Shown here in pieces: positions 25,319-35,774 of a stretch of 64,000 nt of DNA. The position numbers were made by a program, and so were the translations under genes. Origin of the DNA: Dioscorea cayenensis subsp. rotundata (lineage: Eukaryota; Streptophyta; Magnoliopsida; Dioscoreales; Dioscoreaceae); assembly GCF_009730915.1 (NCBI RefSeq), contig NW_024088627.1:1-64000 (forward strand), in the 5' to 3' direction. Numbering within the stretch: position 1 is the stretch's first letter; each line of letters opens with the position of its first letter. A model generated the notes under the pieces. It worked only from the letters and a program-made list of their open reading frames with translations. It had not been told where the DNA came from and searched no databases.

Positions 25319-26148
25319 CTCTCTCTCTTTAAGGTTTCATTCTCTATATATTTATATTCAAATCCTAGTATATAGTTCATACAAAGGTATCCAAAGATAT
25401 TCTTGTTATACTTACCATGGTTCAAGTACCAATGTAACAATGATATAATCTTCTCTGTAACTCTTCTCTCTAAATCTAAGAGTGTATTTTTGTTTTGGAA
25501 GTATTTAAAAAAAAGGTTAAAAAAATTATTGTTGAAACATATATATATATATATATATCAATCAGATTTTTAATTTTCATGCATCCTCACATCTTTCTAT
25601 TATATAAAAAAAATATTCATATGATTCTTGCTTAGATTTTTGCAAATATGAACCTAAATCAATGCTTCCCAGATGTCTCTATGCCAAACCTTGGGCGCTC
25701 CCTCGATTTCATGGCCTTTGCAACTAGGAGGTGGGCTTCGGCAACTCTGCTTTGATTTTCTTTATTTTCCCTTTACTTTTGTGTGGTTGTTGTGAAGTGC
25801 ATCTTCCCTTATGATTTTGTTCACTTTGGTTCGTCTTGTTTTGGTTTAGTTTTTCTCTTCTGGTTGTTTGTTTGGTTCTTGTCTTATGTTATGCTCTTCT
25901 TCTTTAATAAATTGATGTTTTGTCAACTTTTATCAAATATATATATATATATCATACATACATACATATTTGTAACTCTTATTTGTTATTGATTTAAATA
26001 AATTTGGTGGTTTGAATTTTACTACTGTAGATGGGGGTAGAGCTCTCTTACAATTACGAGGTTGTGAGAGTTATCAGAGTGGAGCAAGGGAAGCAAGGAA
26101 AGAAGGTTAGGGATTTATGGAGATGGGAGAGTTGTCAAAGATGACACC
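24421..26148. other. intergenic, no gene seen
   Basis: AT-rich with short reading frames only. It holds a (GA)n..(CT)n palindrome at 25,281-25,330 and a (TA)n near 25,541-25,558. Confidence 0.5.
25281..25330. repeat. (GA)n running into (CT)n, self-complementary
   Basis: About 17 GA units followed by gctctctctctctc, so the 3' part can pair with the 5' part. Confidence 0.9.
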
Positions 26149-26250
26149 CATAAGTCCATGTAACATAACAAGCTATGCCACTAAGTCATCCTAGCTAGAA
26201 TTAGGTTTTGACTAATACATTATGTTGTGTTACATGGACTTATTAATCAA
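26149..26250. repeat. short foldback element
   Basis: Left arm aagtccatgtaacataaca and right arm tgttgtgttacatggactt pair at 17 of 19 positions around a spacer of about 60 bp. Looks like a small MITE or hairpin. Confidence 0.65.
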
Positions 26251-26984
26251 AACCTAATAACTCTAACCTTATGTATAGGGTTTGACACTATGTTAACCAT
26301 AATAAGTAATCTCCAAAGTAGATTAATAAATAACCTCCAAAGAAGGTAAGACACCCACTCATACATACATACTCTTATACATACCTTTAGACATACACTC
26401 TTACATGCGTATGTACATACATACCTATAAGATGACTTTTCACAAATGGAAAGGAGAATGTATTTTTAGACAGTAGTCAATGCCTAATTTAATTCAATAA
26501 CATAATAAATAAAATAATTAACACTATATCATAACATCATGATGTTGATGGAAAGTTTGAGAAGCAATACAATTGTTATTACATATATAAGACAACTATT
26601 ATGAGCATTAATTTTTCATAATGATTATCCTCACCATGGAAAAAAAATGTTATTTACAAAAACACTTTTTTTCAAATGAGACAAATAAACATATTTTCTC
26701 CACTTATTTCCACCCAAATCATAGATCATGTGTTAAATTATAAATTTATTGAATATATATAATATGTTACTATATTTTGTATGTACCTATTATAGAAAAC
26801 TTATATTAATATTTATACATTTACCTATTATGATAATAAAGTAACTTATGATCCAAATGAGCTTAATTGAAAGAACAATAAAATAAATTTTAAATTCTTA
26901 TATAATTGTGATTTTATTATTTATTTAAGTAACAAAAACATAAGACGTGCAAGCAATGTTTTATTGCAAGTTGTGAAAGTTCTA

Positions 26985-27770
26985 GACTTGCATTAAAGGA
27001 GAGAATTGAAACATTGTAATATTTGACAAAATATTGAACTAAAAAAAACCAAAAATTACATTTTCCTTTGAACAAATTAAACAAAGAATTACTATAAAAT
27101 TAATTTCTAATTAAACAAAAAATAATTATGAATCCCTCTCCAAACATACCTTTAAATCTTCTTTTCCTCTGCATTTAAAACAAAAACCGAAAACCAAAAA
27201 ACTCAAAGCTTGAATTAAAATTTAAGCAAAGATATTTAAATGAAAAGAAAAAAGAAAAATGGTACTTAAGATCTTCTTCTCTCCAATCTAATACTTGTCA
27301 TAAAAAATAAAACAAACAAAATCAAATGTTGAATCAAAATTTAATGGGAACCTACCTTGCTTGTGTTTGGGAAATCTCGAGTTCGAAACCTCTCAAGCAC
27401 AATGCAAAAATAATAAAAAGGTGCTTGTCTCCAATTTGTCAAAAAAAAATTTAATGGGAAAAAATAAAACAAATAAACCAAAAACATTGAATGAAAGTGG
27501 CACTTTTCTTGAGCTCTTCTTTCTAATCTCATACCCTTTGTGAAAAAACCAAAACCAAAAAGAAAAAAAAAAATCAAACTTTTAATCAAAATTCAAAAAA
27601 AATTAATGAAGAAAAATAATACCTTTCTTGATCTCACCTTCTCTCTAATCTTATATCTCTTATGAAATAAATTTTCCATAGTAAAAACACAAAAAAAAAA
27701 GACAAATTAGTTATCTTTGGATGAACTAAGCGGAGATACTTTGCCTTGGAGAATCTAGACATGTTGGGTC
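26985..27770. repeat. dispersed repeat, copy 2
   Basis: Direct, diverged copy of 11,560-12,240, interrupted by a SINE fragment at 27,351-27,445. Confidence 0.7.
27351..27445 (+). mobile_element. 5'-truncated tRNA-derived SINE
   Basis: A 95-bp insert flanked by a perfect 15-bp target duplication, aaaatttaatgggaa, at 27,336-27,350 and 27,446-27,460. The insert contains gagttcgaaacct, a match to the RNA polymerase III B box (GGTTCGANNCC). No A box is present, so the 5' part is missing. The 3' end is ttgtcaaaaa. Confidence 0.75.
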
Positions 27771-27929
27771 TCCCATTAAAAAGATGATTCCAGCTTCAAT
27801 GTGTTGATCGAGGAACAATGAAATCTATTAAGACCTTTGAACCTAGGCATGTTGAAAGCTTTGATCAGAAGCAAGGCCAAGTTGCAGCAGCTACCTCTTG
27901 AGGAATGGTGTTTGATGTGTATCATATAA

Positions 27930-28535
27930 TATAACAATATAATGTATGTTTACACTACCTATATAATAAGAAAATGATAATTAAAAGGATAAGGAGCCCG
28001 TGACAAAAAAGAAAAAAAGAAAAAAAGTCAAAGCAAAACCCAATTGCAAAGTGACATTTGCCTCACCTTAATAATATTTAATGATAATTATCATAACAAT
28101 AGTAACAGTGATAAAGACCTATATATTTTTCTAATGAGAGGAAAAGAGAAGTTAGAGAGTTATTGCTTGATAATATAACAATATAATGTATTATTACACT
28201 ACCTATATAATAAGACATTGATAATTAAAAAGATATGGAGCCCACGACAAAAAAAAAAAAAGTCAAAGCAAAACCTAATTGCAAAGTCACATTTGCCTCT
28301 CTTAATAATATTTAATGATAATTATAATAACAATAATGACAGTGACAAAGACCTTTATATTTTTCTAATGAGAGGGAAAGAGAAGTTAGAGAGTTATTGC
28401 TTGAAAATAGAACAATATAATGTATGATTACACTACCTATATAATAAGACAATGATAATTAAAAAGATGTGGAGGCCCTGAGCAAAACCAATTGCAGAAT
28501 CACATTTAATAATAATTATCATAACAATAGTGATA
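27930..28535. repeat. tandem array, about 2.5 copies of a 240-bp unit
   Basis: Units begin near 27,930, 28,172 and 28,410 and share aacaatataatgta, cactacctatataataaga, tgataattaaaa, gagccc, gtcaaagcaaaac, aattgca, cacattt and aatgagagg.aaagagaag. The third unit is partial. Confidence 0.85.
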
Positions 28536-29337
28536 GTATTTGGATGGAAATTAAAAATCTCATTATGTTTTGTATTTGTTTTTGAAACATTAGATTTATT
28601 AAAAATGCAGTGATTTAAAAATAATTAATTTTGGACATTTGTTTATTTTAAATAAAAATAATTAAATTGTAGTCGTCAATCAAAATATATAAATTAAAAA
28701 ATTTGTTTAGAAAATGAATACATCAATAACTTATTTAAAAATTTATACATTTTAATTGGTAATTACATTTTTTTTATATATTTCTAAATAAATTTAAAAA
28801 TTTATTTAGAAAATGAATGCATCAATAACTTATTTTAAATTTTTTTTATAGAAATTGGATCAATATAATAATTATTTCTTTTACAATTAAAATATATTAT
28901 TTAATTAAAATATCAGAGGGTACAAAAGTAATTTTACTAAAATTTTCTCCTATCACCTCTCCTATTCTTATCCCCATTCCCTCTAAACCAAACATTACTT
29001 TTGTTCCCATCTCCAATTCTCCTTCTCTATTTCTATCCCCATCCCGCATATTCTCATTCTCTTCAACCAAACGGGTAATTTAAGAGCATTAGGGTATGAA
29101 ATTAACATTTTGTATAGATGTATAGATACCTTCCATGTTAACATAAATTTAATATTTTATAAAAATTATAAAATTATCTTGATTTCTTTTCTTTTTCCAA
29201 AAATGAAATCCAATTGTGATATAAATTGGAGAAATGACAATGTCTAAGTGATATGGAGTAACAAACTTTATAACTTAGTTTGAACAAATGAAAAGTTATT
29301 CTTAAACATAATCCTAAATGGTAGGTTATTTAATTAT
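28536..29337. other. intergenic, AT-rich, no gene
   Basis: Contains a local duplication of an atgaatacatcaataactta-like segment (near 28,712 and 28,814). Its 3' part ends in accaaacgggtaattta, a style seen at MITE ends, but I found no matching partner. Confidence 0.45.
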
Positions 29338-29771
29338 GAGTAATGCTATACATGCTTCACCGACTTTCCTAAATGCTATCCCTAATGACATAGTCATTGA
29401 TGTGGTGTTCACTTCCCTAGATAATCTCTTTCCTAATCAATTGCATTTTAAAAAAAATAAAAAAAATAAAAAATAAAATAAGATAAAGTTTCGCGAAATG
29501 AAGCCCTAGATCATCTTCCATCTCGCAGTTGCCGACCCGTCTCCCCCTCTCGTAGTCACTTGCCATCCCTGTCCCGGCTCCCCTTCACGCTGTTGCCGTC
29601 CCTCTTGCGGCCTCTTGTGGCTCACATCGTCGGGAAACTTTGTCTTGTTTTTTTATTTATTTATTTTTAAAATTGGCTGATTAGGAAAGAGATTATATGG
29701 TGATGTGGATGCCACATAAGCCGCGATGATATCATTTCGGGAAGTCGGTTAGGCATTTATAAGTATTACTC
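29338..29771. mobile_element. MULE-type foldback MITE
   Basis: Starts GAGTAATGCTATACATGC and ends, inverted, GAGTAATACTTATAAATGC. Imperfect inverted repeats extend about 110 bp on each side (ACCGACTT, GATAATCTCTTTCCTAATCA). The flanking 9-mers, tttaattat and ttttattat, match at 8 of 9 positions, the length typical of Mutator-like elements. The centre (29,500-29,640) is distinctly GC-rich. Confidence 0.85.
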
Positions 29772-30013
29772 TTTTATTATTATTATTATTATTATTATTT
29801 TATATTTATCAGTTGTAAATTCTAAAATGTCATGTTTGCATACAGGGTAATAAAAGTTATAAAATCAAAACTTAAAAAATAATATCACAAATTCAAGGGT
29901 GTTTTCAGCATAACGACCCAATTCTTGGGAGAATTTAATGAAAAGTGAAAACATCATCAGGCTACGAATCTATTTCACAGACACATAACCGAGCCGTAAT
30001 TTCCTCAATGTTA

Positions 30014-30722
30014 GGGCTCGTTTGGTGTTTTGCAGTGAAAGACTTTTCCTGTGAAAGTCTTTTCTGTAAAGTCTTTTCCTCCAATTACTTTCCCTACAAA
30101 GTAACAAAATAATGTTTGGTATGTATCATAAAAAATGTAATTGAAATACATGTAAAGTTATTTCCTTCGTTTGGTATAAATAGGTTTCTATGTAAAGTTA
30201 TATACATTCTCAATTTTGCCCTTAATTACTCTAGTTAATAAAATTTAATATATATATATAGTTAAAATCCCATCACCAAACCCTTGTAACATAAAATGAA
30301 TTTATTAAAACCATATAAAAAGCTAAAATCTAGTTCAAAAAAATATAATTTTTTTAAAAAAATAAAAAATAAAAAAAAAAATATAAAAAAATCTAATGAG
30401 TGATATCTCTTGCCCTAGAGTTTTGGAAAGAAAAGAAAAACGAAAGAGTTTTGCTCTAGGGTTTTTAAAATAAAAAAAATAATAAAAAAAATTTATTTAA
30501 ATAAGGGTAGTATCAAAATTTCACTCGCTTAATATTTTCACAACCACTGTGTAATCTTTTTCACACCCTCTCCCCTATGAATCATTTTCCCTAGTCAAAG
30601 GGAAAGTAATTACATGAAGACCGTTACTTTACATTGCTCAAATTAAAACCAAACGTGTGAAAGTCTTTCACAACTTTAGTTCCCTTGTAAAGTTATTAGT
30701 TTTCCACGTACCAAACGCCCTC
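30014..30722. mobile_element. Tourist-like (PIF/Harbinger) MITE
   Basis: Left end GGGCTCGTTTGGTGTTT and inverted right end GAGGGCGTTTGGTACGTGG, with a TTA target duplication on both sides (30,011-30,013; 30,723-30,725). Inner parts (gtgaaagactttt..tgtaaagt) are also repeated in inverse orientation near the right end. It ends 211 bp upstream of the TBL start codon. Confidence 0.85.
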
Positions 30723-30933
30723 TTAGGGTGTTTCTCATAAACGGTCAACTTTAATGTAAATACTTATTTATAAATCAGCCATCAGAGAAGTATTATTTAT
30801 GTGTCGAGATAATTCTAATGTAAAATTAATGAATTAACCCTCCGAAATAGTTATATTTAGAAAAAGGGCTCATTTTGATGAGAGCCAAGAACTCGATGAA
30901 AGGTGAAGCAAAGCTTGCCATCATCTTCTAGAA

Positions 30934-31840
30934 ATGGAGATCTCCATTGGAGCTCTCACCAACCAAAAATGGCGTCTTTGCGCCATAGCCAGCGTCCTCG
31001 TCCTCCTTCTCCTCTCCTTCCGCTTCGACCAAGCTCACCGTTCACTCCCCTTCCTCTTCCTACCCGTTCAAGTCACCAACTCCACCAATACCACCATCAC
31101 CACCATCTTCAGCGCAGTGCCGCCTCAGTCCAGCACACTATTCTCCCCACCCCCCACCCCCCCACCCCAAGCTCTCTCCACCACCTCCCATGGCGAAGAA
31201 AGCCATAGCCCCTGCTCACACTCCTGCGAGCGAACCACCATCCCTGAATTCCAGCACAGTGTGCGACATTACTGATGGGAAGTGGGTGTACGACCCCAAG
31301 ACGTACCCACTATACAATGAGGATCGCTGTCCTTTCCTCAGTGACCAAGTGGTGTGCTTGAAGAACGGCCGGCCTGACTCCGGCTACCAGCACTGGCGAT
31401 GGCAGCCCAGAGGCTGTACTCTCCCTAGGTATTTGATGAAATGCCTCAATGACCTGCTTGTCCTGTGTTTAATTCTCATGTTGGTGTTGGGCATGGAGGT
31501 GAAGGTTTGATGGTCGTCTGTTGCTGAAAAGACTGAGAGGGAAGCGTGTTTTGATCGTTGGTGATTCTCTAAACAGGAACCAGTTTGAATCTTTTTGTTG
31601 TTTGCTCTACTCTTCTGTCAAGAGGCCTTCTCGCGTTTTGCTCCGAACGTCAAGCTCTGACTACAAGATCTTCCATGCTAAGGTAATTTGCTCATTATTT
31701 TATTCAGAAGTTTTAGCTCTTTATGCCTGCAAGAAGTTAATACTTTCCATGATCCCAACTAGTGTTCTTTGCTGATTTATTTTCCAGTTATGAAAATTTT
31801 ATTGATTAAAAGCAATTTTGATGATGGAAAAGCTCTTTTT

Positions 31841-31888
<48 letters not shown>

Positions 31889-34055
31889 TTTTATGCGAGA
31901 TGTTTTAATGGTTGAAAGTAATTCTTGATTATCCATGTTGATTTATATCTGAATGTTCCCATCAGTGGTTGGATGCTTATTCTCTGTTTCTCTTTATCAA
32001 AACATTTGACTTCCATACGATTCCTAAGCAGCTGATAATCCTGACTAATTTTGTGGTGTTTGTTGATTTATTTTTAGTTTTTTTATAGAAAAAAAGTAAT
32101 CGTTGATGAATTTCCAATTCCAAAATTCTATTTTCGTGGAGGTTATTTTTAATTTTAAAATTTTATTTTCTGTGGTTCTGTTCTGTGTGGTATTTTATGA
32201 TGATCTTTGTTTGGTTGTTACTGCAAATTTCTTCAAATATCAAAAACTTTGGTACCATAAGATTCTCAAACAGTAATTCATAACCTGAATAATGGTTTTA
32301 TGAATCATTTTCCACACTTGGGATTTTATTGACAAAATGGAATTCTTGATGAGTTTACTAATTTCAAAACCCTTTGCGGTTGTTTATTTGGTTCTCATCC
32401 ACATGGTGTTTTAAAGGCTAAGAACTAATTTGTGTGGATCCTTTGTGTCGTTTATCTCTGATTGCACCTCCATTCAGTCCCCAGCGACAATATTGGAGGT
32501 TTTTCCCATTTACTGCCATTTTATTAAGTCTAATTCTTCATTATACATATTTCAATTATCAGTGAATGCAGTTTCATTTTTCTCCCAAAAGTTTCTAACC
32601 ATATTGTGCTAGAAAGTTTTTTATTATTATTAGAAGTGCATTATAATGACTGAGATTACTGTTGATGATCCTTGTTTCAATTTATCTTCATATGCTTTCA
32701 TGTGTTCCCAATTGGTCACAATTTTATCATTATGTCTTACTTTGAATTATATCTGAATGTTATTGATGAAAGGACTACCACCTCAAGGTTGAGTACTACC
32801 GGAGTCCATTCTTAGTGATGCTTGATGAATCAAATGGCAAGAAAGTGTTGAAGCTTGATAAGGTTTCAGACTGTGCAAGAAAATGGCGAGGTGCAGATGT
32901 GATGGTGTTCAACACTGGTCACTGGTGGACCCACTATAGGAACTACCTGAAAGCGTATGGTCTCTTCAGGAGCATCAACCCTTTGCACCATGAAATTGTG
33001 ATCTTTGACCTGATCATGTGCAGGTGGGATTATTTTGAGCAAGATGGCAAGGAAGCTAAGATGGATTTAGATGCAGCATATGCAGCAGCGTTGAAGACAT
33101 GGGCTCGCTGGATTGACCGCAATGTGGATCCTGTAAAGACAATGGTCTTCTTCAGGAGCGCCAACCCTTTGCACCAACCGTAATAACCTCTTGCTCACTT
33201 GATGAAACTATACTCTCAAAATCTGTCCTATATTGTTTCTTTACTGAGCTTACAATGAAAAATGTGATAAACTGATAATTATCAATGAAAGAGGAGCTAA
33301 CTTCTGCTAGTTACAGGGTTATGAACATGTGCTTTTATGATCTGTAACCAAGTTATTGAAGCTTGATGCATATATACATGACATCTAGAATTGCATGTTG
33401 TCTATCATACATTACATTGTAGAAATCATTCTTTCAAGGATGTCCTGGCTTCTACTTCATGCATTCATCGTATAAAATGAGTTCTTATACATATCATGAG
33501 AACATTTCAATATTAAATTGATATTTTGGAAGCACGAACATGTTCCATTTGGTTAGTACATAACAAGTTTAGAGAGGAATTAAAGGATGGCTACATCTTT
33601 ATTTTTTTCTCCTTGCCTAGTTTTGCATCAAAGAGAACGAAAATATTCTTTCTTATAACACCATTCAACAGAGAAGCACCTCAGGCACCGTGAACTTCTA
33701 TCATGTTAACAATTGCAGGGTGAGTAAACAATGGTGCTTTAACCAAACCAGCCCGATGACCAACGAACACTACAGACAGTGGTTTCCCAGGTCCATGATA
33801 TCTACGGTGGAGAGGACAATCAAAGAAATGAGAACACCAGTTAAATACCTGAACATCACGAGACTCACAGAATACCGAAGAGATGCACACACGTCTGTGT
33901 ACACCAGCAGGCAAGGGAAGCTCTTGACTGTCGAACAGAGAAGTCAGCCAAGAAACTTCGCTGACTGCAGCCACTGGTGCCTTCCCGGAGTACCTGATAC
34001 CTGGAACCTACTGCTATATGCCTCCATCATTGGAACACCCTCTCTGGTATTATAG
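30934..34055 (+). CDS. TBL-family (trichome birefringence-like) polysaccharide O-acetyltransferase, frameshift in exon 1
   Basis: Exons 30934-31428, 31505-31682, 32773-32954, 33024-33179 and 33719-34055, about 448 residues, a normal TBL length. The family O-acetylates cell-wall polysaccharides in the Golgi. The N-terminus has one membrane anchor (about residues 13-30, WRLCAIASVLVLLLLSF) and a Pro/Ser/Thr-rich linker. The PMR5N/TBL region CDITDGKWVYD, PLYNEDRCPFLSDQVVC and YQHWRWQPRGC ends exon 1. Exon 2 has the catalytic GDS block VLIVGDSLNRNQFES. Exon 3 has VFNTGHWWTHY. Exon 5 has WCFNQTSPM and the second catalytic block DCSHWCLPGVPDTWN (Asp-x-x-His). Membrane anchor and catalytic part lie in different frames because of a C-tract at 31144-31168. 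Intron 3 is only 69 nt and open in frame. Substrate (xylan, mannan or pectin) cannot be told from sequence. Confidence 0.9.
31144..31168 (+). other. frameshift in a C-rich tract of TBL exon 1
   Basis: The anchor frame (SSTLFSPPPTPPP) leads to a stop after FQHSVRHY. The frame one base later (PKLSPPPPMAKKAIAPAHTP) leads into CDITDGKWVYD. One surplus C in the tract explains both. With it removed, exon 1 is 494 nt and splices in phase. Confidence 0.75.
31847..31886. repeat. (TA)n microsatellite in TBL intron 2
   Basis: About 20 TA units. Confidence 0.9.
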
Positions 34056-35774
34056 TTCTTTTCTGTTGCATTCTAATTGCAATACTGTGTCATCTGAGCA
34101 TGAATATATTTATTGTAAACAACACACATTGTCTTGTCATTGAAGAAAATAAGCAGAATAAATAAAATCTGTGCTTTCGCTGTAGAAATTTTTTCCAGTG
34201 AATATTCTTGATCCAACCGCTCATAAATTGGCATGTTTCCATGCCTTTAGTTAGCTGTCCAGGTTACAAGTTTCTTATGAATTTTCATTTTCACTACTGT
34301 TTTGCTAAATTACCCGTGTAGAATATGCTTATGCTTTGGTACAAATACTGATGTAGCATTGTGGTACTAGCAATGGACACATGCAAACATTTTACGTTGA
34401 AGTTTTCCCATTAAAAGGAATCTTATCAGTAAAGCAATTTTTGTTTCTGCACTTATCCTTTTGCTCACTTTCATCTAATTTCACTTTATTTTTATGCTTT
34501 TCATTTCCATTAAAAAATACTGGGTTGTTACTGCCACATCAACAAGAAAAGGTAATGTGGCGCTTATGCCCCATCAGCCCATCAGCAAGGTAAGATTACA
34601 AAAAACAGAAAACATTTATTTATCAAGTGGATGATAGCAAGGCAACCAGGAGTCAGGACTGTGCTATATTTTTGAAGTACAGACACAAGAATGAATAAAA
34701 TCATGAAATGCAATGCTAAAAATGATTTGAACTGGATATAAAATTTTATCCTCTGGTGCTAATAATGTAGAAATTCCGTAAAATTTTTCCAACTCTGTTC
34801 TGTTGCCTGCATGGTGAAGGAATGACATTGAGGACTTTTATGTACCCAACCCTTGATTGTTTTCTGCTCTTGGCCTCCATTAACACTTATCCATGGACCA
34901 CTTCATTCAATTCACAATTTAATTCACTCTCACTACCCAGTTTTCCAGCCCAAGGGTAATTGTTTCAGAAACCACATGACAAGAATTGAAACATTGAACT
35001 TGACCAAGTTGACATAATAAAATGCTTGGTTGCAGAAAAACAGAAACAAGTCATGCAGAATAGTGTTTCTGCAACAATATTCCCCCTCATATTGTATATA
35101 TACATCACAGTGAAAGTTATAAACAATTTGCAGGTAACATTGCTGATGATACAAGCATTGCCCTTGTCAATGCAAGAGATGAGAACACCGGTTTAATACC
35201 TGAATTTAACTTGACTCTTCCTCCTTCAGCAGACTATAGCCAGTGCCATTTCCTCCTTGAGCCATCCGATGTTTCAAAATGTACTATAGATACATCTCTT
35301 TTTCCATTGTCTGTCAAACAAGGGTCATGAACATTGTAAACGTTATAAAAAACACTAGATGATGTCAAAAAAATTCGTATCTCATTCAATAAAGTCATAT
35401 TATCCTTGTGTATGGAATATCTCTGCTCCCTCTATTCTAATTCATTTTCCAGTTTTCAGTTTTCTGAATGTTATTACTTCGAAGATGCAAAGGCTCTTTC
35501 GGGGAACAAAGAGCATTTCCAAACATGAATTTAAAACAATAGCTTCTGGTGAAAGCTCTATATTCCTTTTTCATTTTTTAGTTTTCTAAAAGCTCTATGG
35601 AGATTTAGGAAGCAAAAAAGTATTGTCCTAGAAAATAAAGTTTCCTATGATGATAAGGGGTTATCAGTAATATGGAACAGTAAATTACCTCTTATATACA
35701 ATTTCACCGACAGAGAGACAGGGACAAGCCAGTTTATCTGACATTATTATTATTAAGAAAGGTCGATGATAAAA
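34056..35774. other. region between convergent genes
   Basis: AT-rich, holding the 3' flanks of the TBL gene and of the minus-strand gene. A 45-bp stretch at about 35,176-35,222 resembles TBL exon 5. No other gene seen. Confidence 0.5.

Noticed and set aside
25650..25757. Exon-like plus-strand stretch (MNLNQCFPDVSMPNLG region)
   Set aside because: Short open frame after an AG, but no partner exons or recognised protein.
30903..31208. Third open frame over TBL exon 1 (His- and Pro-rich)
   Set aside because: A shadow of the C-rich coding exon; neither the anchor nor the catalytic motifs are in this frame.
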